Source: Clostridiales bacterium (GTDB lineage: Bacteria > Bacillota_A > Clostridia > Oscillospirales > Oscillospiraceae). Taken from it: DNA of 8,877 nt. A program made the translations under genes and the position numbers. The stretch covers positions 1-8,877 of the forward strand of contig JALFGI010000250.1 of NCBI GenBank assembly GCA_022777455.1, read 5' to 3'. Below, one piece after another: positions 1 through 5,047 of this stretch (within the stretch, counting starts at the first letter, position 1; each line of letters begins with the position of its first letter). Under the pieces are notes generated by a model, which worked only from the letters and a program-made list of their open reading frames with translations, did not search any database and was not told the origin of the DNA.

Positions 1-786
1 CAGCACCAGACAGCAGGAAATCTCACGGGAGCGGATGGTTGCCACCAGCTTTTCAAGCCTTGGAATCTGACCAATGTTCGCCGCCTCGTCGATCAGGCAG
101 CGGACATGGACGGGAAGCCTGCCGCCGTAAACATCGTCCGCCTTTTCACACAGCAGATTGAATAGCTGAGTGTAGCACAGGGAAATGAGGAAATTGAAGG
201 TATCGTCGGTATCCGACATGATGATGAACAGAGCGGTCTTGCGATCTCCCAGGGTGTCCAGCTCCAGCTCGTCATAGGCGGTCAGGTCACGCAGCTCCTG
301 AATATCAAAGGGAGCCAACCGTGCGCCGCAGCTAATCAAAATCGACTTGGCTGTTTTGCCCGCAGCCAGCTTGTACTTCTTGTACTGCCGGACGGCGAAG
401 TGCTGGGGCTTTTCCTTTTCCAGCTCCGCGAACATCAGGTCTACCGGATTCTGAAATTCCTCGTCATCCTCCCGAACCTCCATGGCGTTGATGAACTCAA
501 TGAGGGTGGAGAAATTCTGCTCCTCCACCGGGGCTTCATAGTGGATGTAGCCGATGAGCGCCGTGTACAGAAGGGTTTCCGCCTTGACCCGGAAATCGTC
601 CCCGGCTTTGCCCTCGCCCTTGGTATTGGCGATGAGGGCAGTCACCACTTTCAAAATGTCCTTTTCGCTGTGGATGTAAGCGAAGGGGTTATAGTGCATG
701 GATTTTTTGAAGTTGATGGTGTTCAGAATCTTCACCCGGTAGCCAAAACGCAGGAGCATTTTTCCACATTCGGTGACGATGCTGCC
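1..786 (-). pseudogene. virD4: VirD4/TraG type IV coupling protein, C-terminal part (5' end displaced by the IME)
   Basis: This is the distal part of the coupling-protein ATPase that links the relaxosome to the mating channel at the inner membrane. The frame is open from the element boundary to the window edge, giving 261 codons from the Ser codon at 783-781. Landmarks are IVTECGKML just after the break, SMHYNPFAYI, KYKLAAGKTAKSIL, TALFIIMSDTD, and the Walker B-like LIDEAANIGQIP near 95-60. Upstream in frame there is a stop at 804-802 inside the element and no start before the Met at 759-757, so as it stands the fragment lacks its Walker A half. The gene continues beyond the left edge. The stretch reads GDDFRVKAE, where I would expect Trp in place of Arg in this family. 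The matching 5' part is at 6885-7427. Confidence 0.93.
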
Positions 787-813
787 CTTTCGCTCGGTTT
801 GTCAAGGAGGTAG
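781..813. other. Left boundary of the IME (attachment site, virD4 3' side)
   Basis: On the minus strand the element sequence GCGAAAG is followed by GG (786-785) and then CAGC of virD4. Inside the end, TCAAGGAGGTAG (802-813, plus) matches 10 of 12 bases of TCAAGGACGGAG at the other end (6876-6865, minus), forming an imperfect inverted repeat. The spacing to the proposed GG core differs (15 and 9 nt). The exact crossover dinucleotide is inferred from restoration of the virD4 frame, not observed. Confidence 0.75.
800..805 (-). promoter_or_regulatory. Outward-facing -35 box, half of a circle-junction promoter
   Basis: A perfect TTGACA reads outward on the minus strand 14 bp inside the left end. 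In the integrated state it has no good -10 at the right distance in virD4. In the circular form it would sit 17 bp upstream of TAATAT at the other end (6883-6878), pointing into the recombinase. Confidence 0.6.
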
Positions 814-832
814 TGCGGAAAAAGCGAAAAAA

Positions 833-1099
833 TTAGGATGCGTCCAGATCGCGGCGGACAAGGCGGTTGATTTTGTCGCTCATGGTTTCCCTGCTGGTGG
901 TGCTGAAATGGAACGACACCTCGTAGATGGTGTTGCCGATTTTCTGCACCAGGGCGGGCGGCGGCGCGTCCGGGGCGGGTGGAGCGTTGCTGCCCTCCGT
1001 CACGGGCAGGGGGATGGTCTTGCCCTCTCTGCTGGTGCTGTCGCTCACCTCCGGGGCGGGGATAGTGCTGGTGATCGTCATGCTGGGGTCGTTGGTCAT
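833..1099 (-). CDS. tnpW: TnpW-like transposon-encoded small protein
   Basis: The product is an 88-residue protein at the extreme left end of the element. The first half is low-complexity and rich in Pro, Ser and Thr. The second half (about residues 48-85) reads QKIGNTIYEVSFHF then ETMSDKINRLVRRDL. This is the pattern of the TnpW family found in Tn4451-type elements, whose molecular function is not established. I chose the Met at 1099-1097 because AAAGGAGAG lies directly before it; an in-frame Met five codons upstream (1114) falls within that ribosome site and is less likely. The gene follows the relaxase by 80 bp on the same strand and may share its transcript. Its stop is about 45 bp from the element boundary, a position typical of the family. 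Family assignment is from memory of the motif. Confidence 0.75.
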   Translation of the reverse strand: MTNDPSMTITSTIPAPEVSDSTSREGKTIPLPVTEGSNAPPAPDAPPPALVQKIGNTIYEVSFHFSTTSRETMSDKINRLVRRDLDAS

Positions 1100-1131
1100 A
1101 GGCTCTCCTTTCATCGTTCATCAAAGTTTGC

Positions 1132-1164
1132 CCAACGTGGCCGACAGAATGGCGGTCACGTTGG
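1132..1164. repeat. Inverted repeat between relaxase and tnpW-like gene
   Basis: CCAACGTG (1132-1139) is perfectly complementary to CACGTTGG (1157-1164). On the plus strand the stem extends inward by one G-T pair and three Watson-Crick pairs, leaving a 9-nt loop. On the minus (coding) transcript the G-T pair becomes A-C. There is no T-run on the coding strand, so it is not a standard terminator. It might be a transcript-stability or protein-binding site. Confidence 0.55.
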
Positions 1165-1179
1165 ATAGGCGGGGACACG

Positions 1180-2646
1180 TTATCGCTCCGCCTCCCGGCG
1201 TTTCTGCCGGGCCTGCTCCTGCTGGTGTATGGCGGTGTCGGCGTTGCGCTTCACCTGTTGAAGCCGCCGCAAATCGTCCTGGATGGGCTTGTATTGCTCA
1301 TACTCGGCCTTGTACTCCTGTTGAAGCCTCGCCTGCTCCTGTTCCCACGCATGAACGGGGATTTTACCAGCAGGGGAACGGTACTTGTCCAGCTTTCGGC
1401 GGGCCATGTGGAACGTCCTCAACTCGTTCTCATGCTCCCTCTCGAATTGTTCCCGCTTGCCCTTCCACTTGATACCCTTCCATTCGTCATAGATGGGCTT
1501 GGTGTCCCGGTAGAGGTCAACGAGACGAAGCAGTTCCTTCAATTCGTTCAGACGGGCGGACTTGGCTTTCATGGATGCGTTGATGGCCTCCGTCTGTTCA
1601 CTCTGGACGGCGATATGGGCCTCCAAATCTTCCAGAGTGACAATGCCTTTCTCAGTCAGAAAATTGATGGCCTCGGCAAAATCTTTGAGGTTTCCAATCC
1701 TGGCGTTGCGGCTCCATGCTCCGGCGTTCCGGCCCTCATAGTAGTCAGTCAGCAGGGCGGCAAGCGTGGGGGCCTGGGGCTTGCTCAACTCCTCCTTTGC
1801 CGCCTTTATCCAGTCTGTCAGGTCAGCGATTTTCCTCCGAATATTCCGCAACAGGTCATTGGCCTTTCTTATCCAGCGGTTGAAATCGCCCTTGTCGGTG
1901 GTGATACCCTTGGCCTCCATCTGGCGGACAGCCACGCCCTCGTGGATGGTGGGCAGCAGGTCAAGGCCCTGACGCTCATAGGAGCGGTGATCGACACGGC
2001 AGGTCAGGCCCTTTTCCTCAAACTTGGCATTGACCATAGCAGCCCACGCCTCCCGCCATTGTTCCAGCGTTTCCGGGTTTCCCCAGTCGGTGGTAGGAAC
2101 AGCGTCAAAGAGGGGTTTGCCGTCCTCGCCCATGATGCGGTTCCCATCCTCGTCCAGACGGTAGCGGCGGCGCTGCTTGCACCCCCATTTGCCGTCTGGC
2201 TCAATGGGTCGGATAGGGCAGAGGACATGAAAGTGCGGGTTAGGAATACCGCCGTCCTCTTTGTCCGGCTGGTGGATGGCAAAGTCGGCAATCATGCCCC
2301 GGCCCACAAGCTGCTCTGAAACAAATTGCCTTGCAAGAGCGATGTTCTCGTCAAGAGAAAGTTCGTTCTGCAAGGCAATGTCAAAGCTATATGCAAGCTG
2401 GGCTTTCTTGCCGCGCTCGGCCTTCTCCACGGCGTTCCAGAGGGTGGCGCGGTCTTGGTACTCGGCGGGGGCCTGGGGCGGCAGAAGAACGTCTGAACAG
2501 ACCACGCCGCCCTTGTGGGTATAGTCGCTGACTTCGCCATAGTATTCGCTGTAAAGTTTCTCTCCGGCGCGGTAGGCGGCAGACGTGACAATAGACTGTC
2601 CCGCGCTCCGCTTGACCTGGGTGACGTGAAAGTGAAACAGGGCCAA
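1180..2646 (-). CDS. mobA: MobA/MobL family (MobQ-type) mobilization relaxase
   Basis: The 488-residue product is a conjugative relaxase expected to nick the element's oriT and stay bound to the 5' end of the transferred strand. The N-terminal MobA/MobL domain (about residues 1-225) contains SAAYRAG with Tyr25, the same position as the catalytic Tyr25 of R1162 MobA, and the metal-binding motif PNPHFHVLCP near residue 137. The rest (about 260-488) is charged and helical, with coiled-coil character and a highly basic end rich in Gln, Arg and Glu. It starts at TTG (2646), directly after the TAA of the DUF3847 gene and preceded by AGGAGG, so the pair is probably translationally coupled. No coupling protein is encoded in the element, so transfer must depend on a helper. 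The candidate oriT is 2.4 kb away, beyond the cargo genes. Confidence 0.92.
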   Translation of the reverse strand: MALFHFHVTQVKRSAGQSIVTSAAYRAGEKLYSEYYGEVSDYTHKGGVVCSDVLLPPQAPAEYQDRATLWNAVEKAERGKKAQLAYSFDIALQNELSLDENIALARQFVSEQLVGRGMIADFAIHQPDKEDGGIPNPHFHVLCPIRPIEPDGKWGCKQRRRYRLDEDGNRIMGEDGKPLFDAVPTTDWGNPETLEQWREAWAAMVNAKFEEKGLTCRVDHRSYERQGLDLLPTIHEGVAVRQMEAKGITTDKGDFNRWIRKANDLLRNIRRKIADLTDWIKAAKEELSKPQAPTLAALLTDYYEGRNAGAWSRNARIGNLKDFAEAINFLTEKGIVTLEDLEAHIAVQSEQTEAINASMKAKSARLNELKELLRLVDLYRDTKPIYDEWKGIKWKGKREQFEREHENELRTFHMARRKLDKYRSPAGKIPVHAWEQEQARLQQEYKAEYEQYKPIQDDLRRLQQVKRNADTAIHQQEQARQKRREAER

Positions 2647-2940
2647 TTATCCGCCCTCCTGCTGGTCAATGGCGTGGCGCACCAGGGCGGCAACTTCTGG
2701 CAGGGAAAAGATTTGCTCAACCAAAATTCTAAATGCCGTTTGGCTCATGCCTCGTACTTCCGGTGCCACACTCTCCACGTCCGCGCCACGGGTGATAAGG
2801 CGGTGGTTACGCTTCTTCCTCTCGCCCTCCGAATAGTAGCGGATACGGTTTTCCAGCCGCTGAACTTCATGCTGGTACTGCTCCGCTTTGACAGTAGCCT
2901 CGTCATACTCTTTCTGCAATTCTTCACGCGATTCCTCCAA
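2647..2940 (-). CDS. DUF3847 family protein, mobilization accessory
   Basis: The predicted product has 97 residues. Residues 1-45 form a charged helix or coiled coil (EELQKEYDEATVKAEQ), followed by RLENRIRYYSEGERKKRNHRL, ITRGADVESVAPEVRG and a C-terminal helix. This is the pattern of DUF3847 proteins that commonly precede MobA/MobL relaxases in Clostridia; a role as a relaxosome accessory factor is inferred only from that position. I chose TTG at 2940 because AAAAAGGAGG lies 8 nt before it. The in-frame ATG at 3021 would add 27 residues that run back through the arsR promoter and is unlikely. The stop directly abuts the TTG start of the relaxase. Confidence 0.8.
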   Translation of the reverse strand: MEESREELQKEYDEATVKAEQYQHEVQRLENRIRYYSEGERKKRNHRLITRGADVESVAPEVRGMSQTAFRILVEQIFSLPEVAALVRHAIDQQEGG

Positions 2941-2959
2941 GGTGATCGCCTCCTTTTTG

Positions 2960-2988
2960 ATTAAATTCCAAACATCAAATTTTTTGAA
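2960..2988 (-). promoter_or_regulatory. Candidate promoter for the DUF3847-relaxase operon
   Basis: On the minus strand TTCAAA (2988-2983, 4/6 to the -35 consensus) and TTTAAT (2965-2960, 5/6 to the -10) are 17 bp apart, and the ribosome site begins only a few bases after the -10. The leader would be very short. An ACATCAAA half-site identical to those in the two arsR operators lies within it (2972-2979). The promoter call is tentative. Confidence 0.35.
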
Positions 2989-2997
2989 AATAGGGGG

Positions 2998-3026
2998 TTG
3001 ACAAAAGTCCTGGTCTGGCATATACT
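2998..3026 (+). promoter_or_regulatory. arsR promoter, sigma-A type
   Basis: TTGACA (2998-3003) and TATACT (3021-3026) are separated by exactly 17 bp, an almost perfect housekeeping promoter. The predicted start point, near 3033, falls at the beginning of the first palindromic operator. Repression by ArsR bound there is therefore easy to picture. It drives arsR and, by readthrough, the permease and thioredoxin-fold genes. Confidence 0.85.
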
Positions 3027-3030
3027 GCTC

Positions 3031-3051
3031 ATATCAAATAATTTTGATGTG
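3031..3051 (+). promoter_or_regulatory. ArsR operator O1
   Basis: The core is ATCAAA-TAAT-TTTGAT (3033-3048), with near-symmetric flanks ATATCAAA and TTTGATGT. It lies just after the arsR -10 box and before the GAGG ribosome site. It resembles the ATCAA-N6-TTGAT type of site associated with arsenic-sensing ArsR repressors. A close copy occurs before the permease. Confidence 0.75.
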
Positions 3052-3062
3052 AGGTTAGTACA

Positions 3063-3368
3063 ATGGATAACGCCCACCAGGAACACGCCAAAGTCTTTAA
3101 GGCTTTGTGTGACCCAAAGCGTCTGGCAATCCTCTCCCTCCTTCGGGGCGGCGAGAAGTGCGCTTGCGTTTTGATGGACCAGTTGGGAATGGCACAATCC
3201 GCCGTTTCCTATCACATGAAGATTCTATGCGAATCGGGTATTGTCGTGAGCCGTCAGGAAGGGAAATGGACCCATTACAGCCTGAGCAGTACGGGCAGCA
3301 AGGCCGCTGTTGAACTGTTGCTGTCTCTGACAACGCCCAGCACAGAACAGGACCGTTGCTGTGGATGA
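3063..3368 (+). CDS. arsR: ArsR/SmtB family metalloid-responsive repressor
   Basis: The 101-residue product is a winged-helix repressor that should leave its operators when metal or metalloid binds. The fold is visible as KALCDPKRLAILSLL, then GGEKCACVLMDQLGMAQSAV (the recognition-helix region), SYHMKILCESGIV and the wing RQEGKWTHYSL. The Cys pair C33-x-C35 matches the position of the ELCVCDL As(III)/Sb(III) site of E. coli-type ArsR. There is also C16, and a C-terminal pair C99-C100 in the ending RCCG. The start is ATG at 3063, with GAGG 8 nt upstream and a near-consensus promoter. Palindromic operators lie before it and before the next gene, implying autoregulation and control of the efflux gene. 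Arsenite or antimonite is the likely inducer, inferred from the Cys arrangement. Confidence 0.93.
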   Translation: MDNAHQEHAKVFKALCDPKRLAILSLLRGGEKCACVLMDQLGMAQSAVSYHMKILCESGIVVSRQEGKWTHYSLSSTGSKAAVELLLSLTTPSTEQDRCCG

Positions 3369-3400
3369 GAAAAGCCATCGTCCGGGGATGGCTTTTCTTT
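3369..3400 (+). terminator. Terminator or attenuator hairpin between arsR and the permease
   Basis: GAAAAGCCATC (3369-3379) pairs fully with GATGGCTTTTC (3387-3397) around a 7-nt loop, and three T residues follow. It starts directly after the arsR stop codon. The short T-tract suggests partial termination, which would lower permease expression relative to arsR unless a second promoter is present. Confidence 0.65.
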
Positions 3401-3408
3401 CGACACAA

Positions 3409-3430
3409 CACATCAAAATATTTTGATATG
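3409..3430 (-). promoter_or_regulatory. ArsR operator O2, before the permease
   Basis: ATCAAAATATTTTGAT (3412-3427) is a perfect 16-bp palindrome. Read on the minus strand, O2 with its flanks (ATATCAAA...TTTTGATGTG) matches O1 except at two central bases, so the site is duplicated in opposite orientation. A weak -10-like TATGAT (3427-3432) overlaps its edge, so a second ArsR-controlled promoter is possible, but I see no good -35. Confidence 0.7.
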
Positions 3431-3453
3431 ATTATCTGATTGGAGGTACTCTC

Positions 3454-4467
3454 ATGCAAATCCTTCGTTCCCTGTGGCTGTTCATCCAGGACCAGGTTCT
3501 TGGAATGAAATGGCTGAATGTGCTGATTGGGGACCTGCTCTCTTTGCTGGGCCTGGATACGGCCTCACGGCTGGGCGGCAGCGTCCAATTCTTTGTGTAC
3601 GATGTGGTCAAAATCACGGTACTGCTGTGCTTCTTGATTTTCGTGATCTCCTACATCCAAAGCTACTTCCCGCCGGAGCGCAGTAAGCGAATATTGGGGC
3701 GGTTCCATGGCATTGGTGCGAACATCATATCCGCATTGCTGGGTACAGTGACACCCTTCTGTTCCTGCTCGTCTATTCCGCTGTTTATCGGCTTTACCAG
3801 TGCCGGGTTGCCGCTGGGGGTTACATTCTCGTTCCTGATTTCCTCCCCAATGGTAGACCTGGGTAGCCTTATCCTCCTAATGAGCATTTTCGGTGCTAAA
3901 GTTGCAATCATCTATGTGCTGGTCGGCTTGGTGATCGCCGTGGTAGGCGGCACCCTGATTGAGAAACTTCACATGGAGCCTTATGTTGAGGAATTTATCC
4001 GCAATGCTGGCGGCGTGGACATTGAATCCCCAACACTGACCAAACGGGAACGAGTTCAGTTTGCGAAAGAACAGGTCGTTTCCACATTCAAGAAAGTATT
4101 CCCTTATATCCTGGTCGGCGTAGGCATTGGTGCGGTCATTCACAACTGGATTCCGGAAAGCTGGATTGAAGCGGTGTTAGGCGGCAACAATCCGTTCGGG
4201 GTTGTCCTTGCCACGCTGGTGGGCGTCCCCATGTATGCGGATATTTTCGGCACTATCCCGGTGGCGGAGGCCCTGCTTTACAAGGGCGCACAGCTTGGCA
4301 CAATTCTGTCCTTTATGATGGCTGTCACAACGCTAAGTCTGCCGTCTTTGATTATGCTCCGCAAGGCCGTGAAGCCGAAGCTGCTGGCGCTGTTCATTAG
4401 CATCTGCACCATTGGCATTATCATTGTCGGCTATCTGTTCAATGCGTTCCAATTTTTGCTGATATAA
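3454..4467 (+). CDS. PF03773 permease of the ArsP/SO_0444 class (metal or metalloid efflux)
   Basis: The 337-residue membrane protein has about eight hydrophobic segments (roughly 47-68, 88-112, 120-145, 148-170, 213-232, 246-266, 278-300, 308-332) and a polar loop at about 171-212. The family signature TPFCSCSSIPLF gives C103 and C105 in a membrane segment, and GVPMYADIFGTIPVAEALL lies in the second half, suggesting internal duplication. Characterised relatives include ArsP, which exports trivalent organoarsenicals, and SO_0444-type Cu/Zn exporters, so the substrate cannot be fixed from sequence. An ArsR with a CxC site upstream favours a metalloid. GGAGGT lies 6 nt before the ATG. A palindromic operator and a hairpin precede the gene, and the thioredoxin-fold gene follows after 20 bp. 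Confidence 0.88.
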   Translation: MQILRSLWLFIQDQVLGMKWLNVLIGDLLSLLGLDTASRLGGSVQFFVYDVVKITVLLCFLIFVISYIQSYFPPERSKRILGRFHGIGANIISALLGTVTPFCSCSSIPLFIGFTSAGLPLGVTFSFLISSPMVDLGSLILLMSIFGAKVAIIYVLVGLVIAVVGGTLIEKLHMEPYVEEFIRNAGGVDIESPTLTKRERVQFAKEQVVSTFKKVFPYILVGVGIGAVIHNWIPESWIEAVLGGNNPFGVVLATLVGVPMYADIFGTIPVAEALLYKGAQLGTILSFMMAVTTLSLPSLIMLRKAVKPKLLALFISICTIGIIIVGYLFNAFQFLLI

Positions 4468-4487
4468 ATTTTTAGGAGGAATCAATT

Positions 4488-4832
4488 ATGGGACTGTTCA
4501 GTAAGAAGAAAGAAGAAACAAAATCCTGCTGTTGTGGAGGCAACTGTACCCCGGAAACGATGGCACAGGCAGAGACGGCAAAAGCCGCTTCCGGGGTCAA
4601 GGTGCTGGGGACCGGATACGCCAAGTGCAACGCCCTGGAAGATGCTGTTCGTGCCGCCCTCACGGAGCTGGGGATGGATACGACCATTGACCATGTGACG
4701 GACTTCACGCAAATCGCCGCCTACGGGGTCATGACTACTCCGGCGCTGGTGGTGGATGGGAAAGTGGTGTCGTATGGCAAAGTGTTGAAGAAGGACGAAG
4801 CCAAGGCGTTGATTCAGAAGGTACGGACATAA
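4488..4832 (+). CDS. Thioredoxin-fold (redox-active disulfide type) small protein
   Basis: The 114-residue cytosolic protein probably works with the permease. An N-terminal tail holds a Cys cluster, CCCGGNC (C14, C15, C16, C20). A thioredoxin-like domain (about 36-114) follows, with VKVLGTGYAKCNALE, HVTDFTQIAAYGVMTTPALVVDG and the cis-Pro at P85. In the family as I know it the active site is C-x-x-C. Here the first position is Tyr44 (codon TAC, one change from TGC) and only Cys47 remains, so it may act as a monothiol, or bind metal with the N-terminal cluster instead of exchanging disulfides. AGGAGGA lies 7 nt before the start, and the gene is the last of the arsR operon. Metal or metalloid delivery or reduction is inferred from context only. 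Confidence 0.87.
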   Translation: MGLFSKKKEETKSCCCGGNCTPETMAQAETAKAASGVKVLGTGYAKCNALEDAVRAALTELGMDTTIDHVTDFTQIAAYGVMTTPALVVDGKVVSYGKVLKKDEAKALIQKVRT

Positions 4833-4833
4833 T

Positions 4834-4882
4834 ACCTGTTGGAAGGGTGCGGATGCGAAGCGTCTGCACCCTTCTAACAGGT
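4834..4882 (+). repeat. Long hairpin H1 after the cargo operon
   Basis: 4834-4856 pairs with 4860-4882 over 23 positions with no bulge, including three G-T pairs (4841/4875, 4851/4865, 4854/4862), and is closed by a C(GAA)G triloop. On the minus strand those three pairs become A-C mismatches, so the structure favours plus-strand RNA or single-stranded DNA. It begins just after the stop codon of the thioredoxin-fold gene. No T-run follows, so it may protect the 3' end of the transcript or act on single-stranded DNA. Confidence 0.75.
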
Positions 4883-4893
4883 GTGCAGGAATA

Positions 4894-4926
4894 GCCGCGA
4901 AGCGGCGCAAGGGGCGCAGCCCCTTG
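4894..4926 (+). repeat. Two short hairpins H2 and H3 with C(GNA)G loops
   Basis: H2 is GCCGC-GAA-GCGGC (4894-4906). H3 is CAAGGGGC-GCA-GCCCCTTG (4908-4926). Both are perfect stems capped by a three-base GNA loop closed by C-G, the same class as the very stable d(GCGAAGC) mini-hairpin. They lie between H1 and the H4 hairpin, with no coding sequence. Confidence 0.7.
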
Positions 4927-4946
4927 TACGGAGCGGAGCGACGCAA

Positions 4947-4976
4947 AAGGCCCTGACTTTCGTAAGTCAGGGCCTT
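4947..4976 (-). terminator. Hairpin H4, probable terminator of the recombinase transcript
   Basis: AAGGCCCTGACTT (4947-4959) pairs perfectly with 4964-4976 around a 4-nt loop. On the minus strand the stem runs into TTTT (4948-4945), consistent with factor-independent termination of the recombinase transcript, whose stop codon is 72 bp before it. On the plus strand only two T follow, so termination of the cargo operon is less certain. Confidence 0.7.
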
Positions 4977-4987
4977 CGCCTCGCAGA

Positions 4988-5031
4988 GCGCACGATACAT
5001 GGTCGCAGACCATGTATAGAAGTGCGCCCTT
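4988..5031 (+). other. Candidate oriT of the IME (MOBQ/R1162-type nick core)
   Basis: A perfect 10-bp inverted repeat ATACATGGTC/GACCATGTAT (4995-5004, 5008-5017) with a C(GCA)G loop is followed after three bases by AAGTGCGCCCT (5020-5030). As I recall, the R1162/RSF1010 oriT has the same plan: an inverted repeat, about 8 nt, then a nick in a TAARTGCG/CCCT core. The predicted nick is between 5026 and 5027 on the plus strand. Outer arms GCGCAC (4988-4993) and GTGCGC (5022-5027) also pair across the hairpin and span the nick. The relaxase of this element has the R1162 MobA-type N-terminus, which agrees. If nicked here, the plus strand is transferred with the recombinase end leading and the cargo trailing. 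Confidence 0.82.
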
Positions 5032-5047
5032 CCGTTCCGTCAGGGAT

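Noticed and set aside
400..813. A 137-codon plus-strand frame at the left
   Set aside because: It lies antisense to the virD4 fragment and crosses the element boundary.
1225..2319. A 364-codon plus-strand open frame across the relaxase
   Set aside because: It is antisense to a clear MobA/MobL relaxase, has no recognisable domain and no ribosome site, and arises from the codon pattern of the minus-strand gene.
2941..3021. Extension of the DUF3847 protein to the ATG at 3021
   Set aside because: The added 27 residues overlap the arsR promoter and operator-like DNA and do not look like the family. The TTG at 2940 has a strong ribosome site at the right distance.
3399..3432. A full second promoter directly before the permease
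   Set aside because: TATGAT at 3427-3432 is a fair -10, but the -35 region at 17 bp is CACAAC and the nearest TCGACA is 21 bp away, so I did not list it as a promoter.
4735..5013. Minus-strand open frames through the hairpin region (up to 172 codons)
   Set aside because: They are antisense to the thioredoxin-fold gene and run through the structured hairpins and oriT; the predicted proteins are Arg/Pro/Leu-rich without a domain.
4834..5027. The hairpin series as a CRISPR array or an integron-type attC
   Set aside because: The hairpins differ in sequence and length, with no repeated spacer arrangement, and no cas or integrase gene of the tyrosine type is present. The oriT interpretation fits the last unit much better.
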